From NCBI RefSeq assembly GCF_022808865.1, contig NZ_JAKZLB010000001.1, positions 558,001 to 622,000 of the forward strand: a stretch of 64,000 nucleotides of DNA. Reading direction: 5' to 3'. Position numbers and translations under genes: made by a program. The DNA comes from Geothrix oryzisoli. GTDB lineage: Bacteria; Acidobacteriota; Holophagae; Holophagales; Holophagaceae. The notes beneath the pieces are model-generated. The model saw only the letters and a list, made by a program, of their open reading frames with translations, was not told the origin of the DNA and made no database searches. Each line of letters opens with the position of its first letter. Positions within the stretch are counted from its first letter, which is position 1. Shown here piece after piece: positions 32,063 through 40,565 of this stretch.

Positions 32063-33727
32063 CTACCGCCGTCGCGCCACCACGGCGCCGGGGTTGCGGG
32101 CCACTTCCTCCCAGCGGGCCTTCTCTTCCGGAGTGAGCTGCTTCCAGCTGGCGACCTTCGCCATCACGAAGACGGGCCGGGAGGGCTCCTCCTGCCGCAG
32201 GCGATCGGCCACGACGCCCAGGGCGGCGGGGTCCTCGTCGAACCATCTCTCCGCACCAGCCAGGTGGTCGCGCCCATAGGCCAGCTCTCCAGTACCTGCC
32301 ACGACCACGGCCCGGGTGCGGGCATAGAACGGCAGCCCCTGGAAGTAGGTCCCGTAGCTGATCCACTGCGCCCGGGGTGGAGCGAGCCGCGCGAGGTCGG
32401 CCACGGACTTGCCGGGGCCCGCGGCGGCCTGGGACGCCAGGACCAGCACCCACAGGGCGGCGCCGAGGCCCGCCATCAGGCGGGGACCGCTGAGTCCCCT
32501 GGGCCGCAGGGCCCAGAGCCCCAGGCCTGCGAAGACGGCCCCCAGGGCCGCCATCCACGCCAGTCCGTCCAGATCCTTCCGGAAGACCGCCGTCGCCAGG
32601 AGGAAGATGGCGCCGAGCACCAGCAGCTCCCAGCCCATGCGCCGCAGGGCCGCGGGCTCCTCACCCTCCCGCTCGAAGGCGCAGGCCAGCGCCGCCAGGG
32701 GCACGAGGACCGGCAGGATGTAGGGGGGCAGCTTGGAGCCGGACAGGCTGAAGAAGGCCAGCGGCCAGAGGAAGGCCACGCCGGCGGCCCCGACGATCCA
32801 GCGGGCGAGCTGGTCCGTGCTCCGAGGGCCCCGGCCCATAAGGAAGGCCCAGGCGCGCCTCAGGCCGAGGACCGTGGCTGACAGCCAGGGCAGCAGACCC
32901 ACGCCGAGGATCCCGATGAAGTAGAGCTTGTCCAGCAGCCAGTTGTTGGAGCCCTGGCGCGCGTGCTCGTGGGTGAGGAAGCGGGTGAAGTGCTCGTGGA
33001 TGAAGAAGAACTGCGCGTGGCCCGGATTGGCCCGGTCGACGAGCCAGAACCAGGGCGCCACCAGGATCAGGTAGAGCAGCCACCCGAACGGATCAAACCC
33101 GGTGCGCAGCACGGCCCGGCGCAGGGCCGCGTCCTTCCAGGCGAAGGGCAGCGAGAACACCAGGATGCCCCCCATGAGGATCACCTGGGCCAGCCCCTTG
33201 GTGAGCATGGCGCCAGCCATGAAGAGGAAGGCCGCCAGCGTCCAGCCGAGCGCGCCCCGTCCTTCCATCCGCCGGGCCACGGCCTCCACGAAAGCGGCCA
33301 GCGCGGCCACCAGGAAGGCGCTGAAGAGGGCGTCCAGCGTGAGGATCTGGCCCACCACGAAGGCCAGCAGACCCGTGGCCGCCATGAACGGCGCCCAACG
33401 CGCATCCCGGGCACCCAGGCGTTTGGCCAGGCGCCAGGCGGCCCAGATCATGAGGCCCGAGGCCAGGGCCAGGGGCAGTCGCGCCGCCGCACCATGGAGC
33501 CCGAAGAGCTTCATGCTGAGGGCCGACAGCCAGTACTGCAGCGGCGGCTTCTCGAAGTAGAGCACCCCGTTGAGGCGCGGCGTCAGCCAGTCTCCGGTAG
33601 CCAGCATCTCCCGCGGGACCTCGGCGTAGCGCCCCTCGTCCGGTTCCCACAGGGGCCGCACCAGCAGCGGCAGCAGGCCCAGGAAGAACCAGAGGGCGAG
33701 GAGCGTGTACCGTTCGCGGCGCGTCAT
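32063..33727 (-). CDS. arnT: ArnT-like lipid A glycosyltransferase
   Basis: The 554-residue polytopic membrane protein matches ArnT, which moves 4-amino-4-deoxy-L-arabinose from undecaprenyl phosphate to lipid A phosphates. The first loop has RPLWEPDEGRYAEVPREM with the conserved D-E pair, and DWLTPRLNGVLYFEKPPLQYW is the family signature. LTKGLAQVILMG and SLSGSKLPPYILP are further landmarks; SGSKLPxY is typical of this family. ATG 33727 is taken as start (a GTG two codons earlier is possible). It lies 17 bases after the ArnA-like gene. The real donor sugar is not certain, since arnB, arnC and arnD are not in the window. Confidence 0.85.
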   Translation of the reverse strand: MTRRERYTLLALWFFLGLLPLLVRPLWEPDEGRYAEVPREMLATGDWLTPRLNGVLYFEKPPLQYWLSALSMKLFGLHGAAARLPLALASGLMIWAAWRLAKRLGARDARWAPFMAATGLLAFVVGQILTLDALFSAFLVAALAAFVEAVARRMEGRGALGWTLAAFLFMAGAMLTKGLAQVILMGGILVFSLPFAWKDAALRRAVLRTGFDPFGWLLYLILVAPWFWLVDRANPGHAQFFFIHEHFTRFLTHEHARQGSNNWLLDKLYFIGILGVGLLPWLSATVLGLRRAWAFLMGRGPRSTDQLARWIVGAAGVAFLWPLAFFSLSGSKLPPYILPVLVPLAALACAFEREGEEPAALRRMGWELLVLGAIFLLATAVFRKDLDGLAWMAALGAVFAGLGLWALRPRGLSGPRLMAGLGAALWVLVLASQAAAGPGKSVADLARLAPPRAQWISYGTYFQGLPFYARTRAVVVAGTGELAYGRDHLAGAERWFDEDPAALGVVADRLRQEEPSRPVFVMAKVASWKQLTPEEKARWEEVARNPGAVVARRR

Positions 33728-33744
33728 GGGCACGGAGGCAGAGG

Positions 33745-34797
33745 CTAGTTCTCGGTCTCGACGACCTTCTCCAGCGCCTTGTGCTCTTCCACGAAGAAGT
33801 CGATGGCCTTCTTGAGGGAATCCTTCATGGAGACCTTGGGCTGGAAGCCGAAGGTGCTCTGCATCCGCTTGATGCTGGGGGTGCGGCGGGCCACGTCCTG
33901 ATAGCCCTTGCCGTAGAACTCGCCGCTGCCCGTCTCCACCATGGTGCCTTCGGGGATGCCACGCTCGATGCGGAACGGATGGTCCTTCCAGATGGCGATC
34001 ATCATCTCCGCGATCTCACGGACGCTGTAGTCGTTCGCGGGGTTGCCGATGTTGAAGATCTGGCCGTCGGCCTTGCCGCCCTCATTGCGCAGCACGGCCA
34101 TGAGGCCGTCCAGGGCGTCCGCCACGTCGATGAAGCAGCGGCGGGCCGTGCCGCCGTCCACCAGCTGCAGGGGCTCGCCGTTGAACAGGTTCCAGCTGAA
34201 CTGCGTCACCAGGCGGCTGCTGCCTTCCTTGGCGGTGTTCAGGCTGTCGAGCTTGGGGCCCATCCAGTTGAAGGGGCGGAAGAGGGTGAACTTCAGGCCC
34301 TGCTGGAAGCCGTAGGCCCAGATCACGCGGTCGAGCAGCTGCTTGCTGGTGCTGTAGATCCAGCGGTTCATGGGGATGGGCCCCGTCACCAGGGGCGACT
34401 CATGTTCGTCGAACTCCGCGTCCGGGCACATGCCGTAGACCTCGGAAGTGCTGGGGAACACCACGCGCTTCTTGTACTTCACGCACTGGCGGACCACGCG
34501 GAGGTTCTCCTCGAAGTCCAGTTCGAAGACGCGCAGAGGGTCCGTGACATAGACCTTGGGCGTGGCGATGGCCACCAGAGGCAGCACCACGTCGCACTTC
34601 TTGATGTGGTACTCGATCCACTCCTTGGAGATGGTCACGTCGCCCTCCACGAAGTGGAAGCGCGGGTTGGCCAGGTGATCGGCCACCTTGTGGGTGCCCA
34701 GGTCGAGGCCGTAGACCTCCCAGTCCGTGTCCTGCATGATGCGGTCCACCAGATGGGAACCGATGAAGCCGTTGACACCCAGGATGAGGACTTTCAC
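33745..34797 (-). CDS. UDP-glucuronate decarboxylating dehydrogenase (ArnA C-domain-like)
   Basis: The 350-residue SDR-fold enzyme corresponds to the C-terminal half of ArnA, without the formyltransferase half. It has the NAD-binding GVNGFIGSHLVDRI, the catalytic Tyr-x-x-x-Lys in YSTSKQLLDR, PSTSEVYGMC with the ArnA-type Ser-Glu pair, and LFRPFNWMGPKLDS. ArnA oxidises and decarboxylates UDP-glucuronate to UDP-4-keto-pentose; stand-alone homologues can also release UDP-xylose. The start codon is GTG at 34797 with AAGGAG 5 bases upstream. First gene of the envelope cluster that continues with arnT. Confidence 0.88.
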   Translation of the reverse strand: MKVLILGVNGFIGSHLVDRIMQDTDWEVYGLDLGTHKVADHLANPRFHFVEGDVTISKEWIEYHIKKCDVVLPLVAIATPKVYVTDPLRVFELDFEENLRVVRQCVKYKKRVVFPSTSEVYGMCPDAEFDEHESPLVTGPIPMNRWIYSTSKQLLDRVIWAYGFQQGLKFTLFRPFNWMGPKLDSLNTAKEGSSRLVTQFSWNLFNGEPLQLVDGGTARRCFIDVADALDGLMAVLRNEGGKADGQIFNIGNPANDYSVREIAEMMIAIWKDHPFRIERGIPEGTMVETGSGEFYGKGYQDVARRTPSIKRMQSTFGFQPKVSMKDSLKKAIDFFVEEHKALEKVVETEN

Positions 34798-34857
34798 GGG
34801 GACTCCTTGCGCAAACGTATCAGTCTAACCGCTTGGCAGCAGGGAGGCAGCAGGCGA

Positions 34858-35760
34858 TTACCGCAGCCACCCCTTGCGCCGGAACCAGGCCCAGATGCCC
34901 AGGGCCGTGAGGGCCATGGCCCCGATCACCAGGGGGTAGCCGAAGCGGTGCTCCAGCTCGGGCATCCGCCGGAAGTTCATGCCATAGACGCCGGCGATGA
35001 AGGTCAGGGGCAGGAAGAAAGCGCTGAAGACCGTGAGCACCCGCATGACTTCGTTGGTACGCTGGCTGGCCAGGTTGATCTCCAGGTTCATGAGGTGGGT
35101 GGCGTTCTCCAGCAACTCCTCCGCCCAGGTATGCAGGCGGTCGGCCTCTTCCACCACGTCCGCCAGCAGGCCCAGGTCATCCCGGACCTGGTCCTTGAGG
35201 GGTGCCAGGGCCGCCGTGATGCGCCCGAGGGTCCGCTTGATGACGGCGCAGCGGCGCTTGAGGCCGTAGACCTGCCGGATGCCCTGGTGCGGGAGCTTGC
35301 GGTGGAAGAGAGCGGCCTCGATCTCGTCGAGCTTCTCCTCGCTCTCTTTCAAGGGTTCGTCGAAGGACGCCACAGCCTTCGCACAGAGGGCCAGCACCAG
35401 CTGCTCCGGGCGGAGGGCCGACCCCACTGCCGCCCGCTGCGCGGCTTCGGCGAAGAAGGGCTGCTCCCGCCGGTGGACGGTGATGACGGCGCCCTCCAGC
35501 ATCAGCACCACCAGGCGGCGCGTCATGGCCTGGATGGTGTCGCCCCGCTTGGCCACCTCGTCGTAGGCCCGCAGGATGAGCAGTTGCTGGCCCGGCAGGC
35601 GCTCGTATTTGGGCAGGTGGGGCTGGTTGAGGAGGTCCCGCACCGCGGCCGGATGGAGCCCGTAGCGTCCGGCCACCTCGGCCATCTCGGCGGCGGTGGG
35701 ATCCACGAGGTCCACCCAGGTGAAGGTCGAGCCCTCGGGCAGCGGGAGATTCCGCAACAT
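34858..35760 (-). CDS. corA: CorA-type magnesium/divalent cation transporter
   Basis: The 300-residue protein has the CorA layout: a large cytoplasmic N-terminal domain with long helices (about residues 1-235) and two C-terminal transmembrane helices. The pore signature YGMNF ends the first helix (VFSAFFLPLTFIAGVYGMNF). The second is LVIGAMALTALGIWAWF, followed by a basic tail. It forms pentamers and imports Mg2+ or related ions. The start ATG overlaps the stop of the dehydrogenase gene (TGATG), so it is the last gene of a translationally coupled group. ZntB-type efflux activity cannot be ruled out. Confidence 0.9.
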   Translation of the reverse strand: MLRNLPLPEGSTFTWVDLVDPTAAEMAEVAGRYGLHPAAVRDLLNQPHLPKYERLPGQQLLILRAYDEVAKRGDTIQAMTRRLVVLMLEGAVITVHRREQPFFAEAAQRAAVGSALRPEQLVLALCAKAVASFDEPLKESEEKLDEIEAALFHRKLPHQGIRQVYGLKRRCAVIKRTLGRITAALAPLKDQVRDDLGLLADVVEEADRLHTWAEELLENATHLMNLEINLASQRTNEVMRVLTVFSAFFLPLTFIAGVYGMNFRRMPELEHRFGYPLVIGAMALTALGIWAWFRRKGWLR

Positions 35761-36824
35761 CAGGACACCCGGCAGACGACCTTGCCGAACCCCTGCCCCG
35801 CTTCGAGGTGGCGCTGGGCCTCGGGGTACTCGGCCAGGTCGAAGGTGCGGTCGATGACAGGGCGGAAGGGCGGATTGGTGGGGTTCTTCTTCACCAGCGA
35901 GAGCAGCGTCCAGAGGTGCTCGCGGCGACCCATGTACGAGCCGAGGATCCGGATCTGCTTGGCGAACAGGGCCCGCAGGTCGAAGGGCGTCTCCCGGCCT
36001 GTGGTGGCGCCGCAGGTGACGATGCGCCCGCCGCGTGCGCAGACGCCGAGGCTCGTGCCCCAGGTGGCCGCGCCCGTGTGCTCGAAGACCACCTCCACGC
36101 CCCGCTTGACAGTCAGCTCACGGACCTTCGCGGCCAGGGCCTTCAGGTCGCCCCGGACCAGCACGTGCTCGGCGCCCAGGTCCCAGCACTTCATGGCCTT
36201 GGCCTCGCTGCCCACCACCGCGATGGCGGAGCCGCCCAGGGCCTTCACCAGCTGGATGGCCGCGCTGCCCACTCCGCTGCCCCCGCCCCACACCAGCACG
36301 GTCTCGCCGGGCCGCAGGGCCGCCTTGTGTACGAGCATCTCCCAGGCCGTGAGGAACACCAGGGGGAAGGCCGCCGCCTGCTCGAAATCCCAGTTCTGCG
36401 GGATGGGCAGCAGGTTGGCCGCGGGCACCAGGACATGGGTGGCCGCCGTGCCGTCGCAGACGTGGCCCAGCACGCCGTAGGAGGGACAGAGCATGTCGTC
36501 GCCCCGCAGGCAGGCGGGGCACACACCGCAGCCCAGCCCCGGCGCGATCATCACGCTGCCGCCGACCTCGACGCCCGGTGGGAGGACCGTGCCCTCGCCC
36601 GCGGCGGCGAGGATTCCCGCGCCGTCGCAGCCGGGCGTGAGGGGCAGCGGCAGCGGGAAGCCCGGGATGCCCTCCGTGGTCCAGAGGTCCAGGCGGTTCA
36701 TCGCCATGGCCTTCAGGTCGAGGCGGACCCAGCCCGGCTTCGGCTCGGCGGGCGTGAAGGCCTCGCGAACGGGAGAGCCTGCCGGACCGTGCTGGAGGAT
36801 GCGGAAACGGAACGGAGCGGCCAT
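35760..36824 (-). CDS. Zinc-type alcohol dehydrogenase (MDR family)
   Basis: The 354-residue medium-chain dehydrogenase has an N-terminal GroES-like catalytic domain with PGCDGAGILAAAGEG and the structural zinc cluster CGVCPACLRGDDMLC. The Rossmann domain has VLVWGGGSGVGSAAIQLVKALG, whose GGGSGVG loop binds NAD(P). LTPGCDGAG replaces the usual HE after the first zinc ligand region, so the catalytic zinc site may be incomplete, as in quinone reductase-like members. Substrate unknown. Lies 9 bases after gpsA and overlaps corA. Confidence 0.88.
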   Translation of the reverse strand: MAAPFRFRILQHGPAGSPVREAFTPAEPKPGWVRLDLKAMAMNRLDLWTTEGIPGFPLPLPLTPGCDGAGILAAAGEGTVLPPGVEVGGSVMIAPGLGCGVCPACLRGDDMLCPSYGVLGHVCDGTAATHVLVPAANLLPIPQNWDFEQAAAFPLVFLTAWEMLVHKAALRPGETVLVWGGGSGVGSAAIQLVKALGGSAIAVVGSEAKAMKCWDLGAEHVLVRGDLKALAAKVRELTVKRGVEVVFEHTGAATWGTSLGVCARGGRIVTCGATTGRETPFDLRALFAKQIRILGSYMGRREHLWTLLSLVKKNPTNPPFRPVIDRTFDLAEYPEAQRHLEAGQGFGKVVCRVS

Positions 36825-36833
36825 GGCGGCCTC

Positions 36834-37832
36834 CTATTCGGACTTCAATGACCTCGTCATCAACCGCCGCACGGCCTCCTCGGGGCGTTCGCCGTTGAGG
36901 AGGCGCTGGACCTCGGCGGCGATGGGCAGGTCGAGGCCATGCTCCCGGGCCAGGGCCAGGGCCGCCTCGGTGGTGAACATGCCCTCGATGATCTGGCCGC
37001 CGAGCGCGTCCCGGGCCGCCTCCACGCTGTTGCCCTTCCCCACCATCTCTCCGAAGGTGCGGTTGCGGCTCTGGGGGCCCGTGGCCGTGAGGAGCAGGTC
37101 GCCCATGCCGGCCAGGCCCATCACGGTGGAGGGCTGGCCGCCCAGCACTTCCACCAGGCGGGCCATCTCCGCCAGGCCCCGGGTGATGAGGGCCGCCCGG
37201 GCGTTGTAGCCCAGCTTCAGGCCATCCACCAGGCCCGCGGCGATGGCGAGGACGTTCTTGAGAGCGCCGCAGAGCTCGGTGCCCACGACGTCGCGGCTGA
37301 GGTAGATGCGCAGCTTCTCGGAGGCCAGCTGGGCCTGGAGGGCCTTGGCCCGGGCGTCGGACACGGTGTCCGGCAGGGCCAGTACGATGGCGGAAGGCAC
37401 CCCGCGGCTGACCTCATCCGCGAAGGTGGGACCGGAGAGGGCCCCCACAGGCACGTCCAGCACGCCCGTCAGCGCCTGGGACAGCGTCTGGTGGGTGCTC
37501 TGCAGAATGCCCTTGCTGACGTGGATCACCAGCTCGGGGGCTCCTGGTGCCTTGGGCCGCAGGCTGCGCCAGGCATCGGGGGTCACCTGGGTGGGCATGG
37601 CGGAGATCCAGAGCGGAGCGGCGAAGGCCGCGGCCGGATCATCCGAGGTTTCCAGGCGATCAGGAAATTCGACGTCCTTGAGCCGCAGGTGCCGCCGCGT
37701 GGCGGCCATCTGGGCCATTTCGTCGGGGAAGCTGCCCCACAGCGCCACCTTGGCGCCCGCCCGGGCCCAGGTGATGGCCAGGGCCGTGCCCCAGGCGCCG
37801 GAGCCGAAGACGCCGATGTCAGCCCTGGACAT
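36834..37832 (-). CDS. gpsA: Glycerol-3-phosphate dehydrogenase [NAD(P)+]
   Basis: The 332-residue enzyme reduces dihydroxyacetone phosphate to sn-glycerol 3-phosphate, the backbone of phospholipids. The N-terminal NAD loop is GVFGSGAWGTALA. The catalytic lysine region is VSKGI followed by LSGPTFADEVSRGVPSA. VVGTELCGALKNVLAIAAGLVDGL and the G-N-A-R-A-A-L motif (LGYNARAALITRGLAEM) define the substrate site. ATG 37832 has GGAGG 6 bases upstream and overlaps plsY by 14 bases, so the two consecutive phospholipid steps are coupled. An in-frame ATG at 37853 is less likely. Confidence 0.95.
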   Translation of the reverse strand: MSRADIGVFGSGAWGTALAITWARAGAKVALWGSFPDEMAQMAATRRHLRLKDVEFPDRLETSDDPAAAFAAPLWISAMPTQVTPDAWRSLRPKAPGAPELVIHVSKGILQSTHQTLSQALTGVLDVPVGALSGPTFADEVSRGVPSAIVLALPDTVSDARAKALQAQLASEKLRIYLSRDVVGTELCGALKNVLAIAAGLVDGLKLGYNARAALITRGLAEMARLVEVLGGQPSTVMGLAGMGDLLLTATGPQSRNRTFGEMVGKGNSVEAARDALGGQIIEGMFTTEAALALAREHGLDLPIAAEVQRLLNGERPEEAVRRLMTRSLKSE

Positions 37833-38484
37833 GCGCGTCCTCCTTCTTCGCACCCCAGAGTTTGGATTCCGTCCCCGCCTGGAGGCGCAGGATGTTCTCC
37901 CGGTGCTTCCAGATCACCAGGATGGCCAGGGCCGCCCAGGGGAGGACCGGCGCCGGCCCTTGGCCGAGCAGCTCCGCCACGGGGCCGTGCGAGCCCCGGG
38001 TCAGGAAGAGCTGCACCGGCACCATGGCCGCCGCCAGGATGCTGCCCAGGCTCACGTGCCGCGTGAGCCACAGGGCGAAGACGAAGATCCCCAGCGGCAG
38101 GAGGACCATGGAGGCGTCCGCGGCCAGGATCACACCCAGGGCCGTGGCCACGCCCTTCCCGCCCTGGAACTTCAGCCAGGGGGTGAACACGTGGCCCAGC
38201 ACCGCGGCCAGGGCCATGAGTGCCAGCAGATCCACGCCCACGCCCGCCTTCTTCGCCAGGAACACCGGCAGGAAGCCCTTGGCGATATCCAGCAGCAGGG
38301 TGACGACGCCCAGGGCCTTGCCGCCCACCCGGCTCACGTTGGTGGCGCCGATGTTGCCGCTGCCGTGGGCGCGGACATCCCCCTTCCCGGCCAGCTTCAC
38401 CAGCAGGAGGCCGAAGGGGATGCTGCCGCACAGGAAGGCGGCGAGACACCAGAGGATCGGGGAAGGGACGGGCAGCGATGGCAT
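37819..38484 (-). CDS. plsY: Acyl-phosphate:glycerol-3-phosphate acyltransferase
   Basis: The 221-residue membrane protein transfers an acyl group from acyl phosphate to glycerol 3-phosphate, making lysophosphatidate. The PlsY motifs are in order: GSIPFGLLLVKLAGKGDVRAHGSGNIGATNVSR (motif 1 with SGNIGATN), KFQGGKGVATALG (motif 2) and the final IWKHRENILRLQAGTESKL (motif 3 with HRxNI). It uses the product of the overlapping downstream gpsA. A polar tail of about 15 residues is part of the gpsA overlap. Lies 12 bases after the cinA stop. Confidence 0.95.
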   Translation of the reverse strand: MPSLPVPSPILWCLAAFLCGSIPFGLLLVKLAGKGDVRAHGSGNIGATNVSRVGGKALGVVTLLLDIAKGFLPVFLAKKAGVGVDLLALMALAAVLGHVFTPWLKFQGGKGVATALGVILAADASMVLLPLGIFVFALWLTRHVSLGSILAAAMVPVQLFLTRGSHGPVAELLGQGPAPVLPWAALAILVIWKHRENILRLQAGTESKLWGAKKEDAHVQG

Positions 38485-38496
38485 GGACGCAGTGTA

Positions 38497-39723
38497 TCAG
38501 CCGATCCGCGTGGCCCGCCTCAGCAGATCCAAAGCCGAGGCCATGCCTCGCAACTGCGCATCCAGGCGATCCCCGGGGATGGTGAGCGCTTTCGCGACCG
38601 TTCCGCCCGGCCCAGCCAGGGCGATGAACAGGGCTCCCACGGGAGCGCCCCCTTCGGCGCTGGGGCCGGCGTTGCCGGTGATTCCCAGCCCCCAGGTCGC
38701 ACCCAGCCGGTCCCGGACCGCCTCCGCCAGCGCCCGGCTGGTGGCTTCGGATACGGTGCCCTCCTGGGCGAGGCGCAGTGCATCCAGGCCGAGCAGGGCG
38801 ACCTTGGCCTTCGCGGAATAGACCGTGGCGCCACCGAGGAACACCTCGCTGGCGCCGGGGATGGCCGTGAGCCGGGAGGCCAGGAGCCCTCCGGTCACGC
38901 TCTCCGCCACGGCCAGCGTCTCGCCCCGGGCCTTCAGGGCGGCCAGCACGGCGTCCTCCAGATTGCCGTCCCCCACCCCCACGAGGTCCTCGCCCAGCAC
39001 GGGGAGGAAGTCGGTCCGGGCGGTAGCCAGAGCTGCAGGATCGGCCCCACGGGCCAGCAGCTCCACCTGCGTGAGGCTGGCGAGGATGGTCCAGTCCAGG
39101 TGGCCGTGCCGCTGCCGCGCCTCTCGGGTGCGCTCGTCCAGGGTGCTCTCGGGCACGCCCGCCACCACCATGCGCAGGGTGTGGGTGGCGGCCCCCGCCA
39201 GGGCGCGCAGGCGGGGCTCCACCTGCTCCTCCCACATGCGCTTCATCTCGCGGGGCACGCCGGGCAGCATCACGATGCGCACCCCGGGGTGGGCCGGAGG
39301 ATCCTGCCACCACACACCGGGAGCCGTCCCCACCGGATTGCGCAGCGCCTCCGCCCCCATCGGCAACAGGGCCTGCTTGAAGTTGGAGGCCGGCGGGACG
39401 CGCTGGCGGGCGGCGTAGAAGGCCAGCATGTCCTCGCGGCTCTGGACATCCTCGCGCAGGTCCACGCCAAGCAGTTCCGCGAAGCACTCCTTCGTGAAAT
39501 CGTCAAAGGTCGGCCCCAGGCCTCCGGTGGTGACGATGAGATCGGACCTCGTCAGGGCCTCCCGGAGGAGCATGGTCAGGTCCTCCCGGCTGTCCCCCAC
39601 AGCGGTCTTGCGGTGGAAGGCCAGGCCGAGACTGGCCAGGCGCTCGCCCAGCCACACCGAGTTGGTGTCCAGGCGCCGCGTCGTGAGCAGCTCGGTCCCG
39701 ATGGCGATGCATTCGATGCGCAT
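38497..39723 (-). CDS. cinA: CinA-like protein (NMN deamidase / ADP-ribose pyrophosphatase)
   Basis: The 408-residue two-domain protein. The N-terminal MoCF-like domain has GTELLTTRRLDTNSVWLGERL and TGGLGPTFDDFTKECFAELLG, associated with ADP-ribose pyrophosphatase activity. The C-terminal domain (about 245-408) is PncC-like: AESVTGGLLASRLTAIPG, GGATVYSAKAKVALLG and GITGNAGPS, associated with nicotinamide mononucleotide deamidation in NAD recycling. CinA is also linked to competence in some bacteria. Start ATG 39723, 29 bases from a divergent small gene. First gene of the cinA-plsY-gpsA-MDR-corA run. Confidence 0.92.
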   Translation of the reverse strand: MRIECIAIGTELLTTRRLDTNSVWLGERLASLGLAFHRKTAVGDSREDLTMLLREALTRSDLIVTTGGLGPTFDDFTKECFAELLGVDLREDVQSREDMLAFYAARQRVPPASNFKQALLPMGAEALRNPVGTAPGVWWQDPPAHPGVRIVMLPGVPREMKRMWEEQVEPRLRALAGAATHTLRMVVAGVPESTLDERTREARQRHGHLDWTILASLTQVELLARGADPAALATARTDFLPVLGEDLVGVGDGNLEDAVLAALKARGETLAVAESVTGGLLASRLTAIPGASEVFLGGATVYSAKAKVALLGLDALRLAQEGTVSEATSRALAEAVRDRLGATWGLGITGNAGPSAEGGAPVGALFIALAGPGGTVAKALTIPGDRLDAQLRGMASALDLLRRATRIG

Positions 39724-39752
39724 CGTAGAATCATGCCTCAGAAGGAGCCCCC

Positions 39753-40049
39753 ATGATCATTCCGGACCTGGACGACCTGATCCTGGAATCTGACGAGGAG
39801 TCCGGCATCCAGGAGGTGGGCCGGCGATTCCTCGCCCGGGGCCCGTGGACCACGGTGGCCTTCCTGGTCAGGACGAAGACCGACCCGGAAGGCGACTGGG
39901 AGGGCCCCTTCCTCTGGCTGCACCGCTATCAGAAGGTGGCCCAGGGCTGGAAGCTGGTGAGCCGCTTCCGCACCACGGAAACCGCCCAGCTGGAGAAGCT
40001 GGCGGACGCCCTGGAAGGGTGGAAAGACTATTTCAGCGCCGGCAGGTAG
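39753..40049 (+). CDS. Small conserved-looking hypothetical protein
   Basis: The 98-residue soluble protein is acidic at its N-terminus (IIPDLDDLILESDEESGIQEVG), with WTTVAFLVRTKTDPEGDWEGPFLWLHRYQKV and a helical end. No family recognised. GGAG lies 6 bases before ATG 39753, and the coding pattern is clean. It faces cinA across 29 bases and its last 22 bases overlap the end of the convergent DinB gene, which argues that both are real genes with tight packing. Function unknown. Confidence 0.65.
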   Translation: MIIPDLDDLILESDEESGIQEVGRRFLARGPWTTVAFLVRTKTDPEGDWEGPFLWLHRYQKVAQGWKLVSRFRTTETAQLEKLADALEGWKDYFSAGR

Positions 40050-40555
40050 CGCTCCCGGATCACCGCAAGGTGGTGCGCCGCATGGCCCAACGCGATGTAG
40101 GGGATGCAACGGGCGGTGATGCCGCGGTTGTTGGTGGTGCCCTGGTTCAGCCAGGCCCCGTCCGGCAGGCTGCGGAAGAGGGTGAGGCTCGCCGTGCGCA
40201 CGGCGCGGAAATCCGCCAGCAGGTCGGCCATGGTGCGCGCATCGGCCTGGGCCGCGGCAGCGTAGGCATCCTCGTCGAAGCCCGGCATGGGCGTGCTGTC
40301 GCCCCGGCCGATGCGCAGGCAGCGGTAGGCGAAGATGCGCTCGGCGTCGCTGAGGTGCAGGAGCAGGTCCTTCAGGCTCCACTTGCCGGGAGCGTAGCGG
40401 AAGGCGCCCTGGGTGTCTGACAGCCCTGCGAACAGGGCGGCCACTTCGCCCATCTGCCCCTGAAGCAGGGCCAGGACATCGCCCTCCGGAGCCTCGGCGA
40501 TGTAGGGCGCGTAACCTTCGGCATATTCACCGGGAAGAGGTCGCGTGAGGCTCAT
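40028..40555 (-). CDS. DinB/YfiT-family putative metal-dependent protein
   Basis: The 175-residue four-helix-bundle protein of the DinB superfamily. The three expected metal histidines are placed as usual: one in LLLHLSDAERIFAYRC (about residue 67) and two in YIALGHAAHHLAVIRERY near the C-terminus. Family members bind Ni or Zn and include thiol transferases and damage-induced proteins. GGAGG lies 5 bases upstream of ATG 40555. It begins 10 bases after the pyruvate kinase stop, so it is probably co-transcribed with it. Confidence 0.88.
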   Translation of the reverse strand: MSLTRPLPGEYAEGYAPYIAEAPEGDVLALLQGQMGEVAALFAGLSDTQGAFRYAPGKWSLKDLLLHLSDAERIFAYRCLRIGRGDSTPMPGFDEDAYAAAAQADARTMADLLADFRAVRTASLTLFRSLPDGAWLNQGTTNNRGITARCIPYIALGHAAHHLAVIRERYLPALK

Positions 40556-40565
40556 GGGCCCTCCT

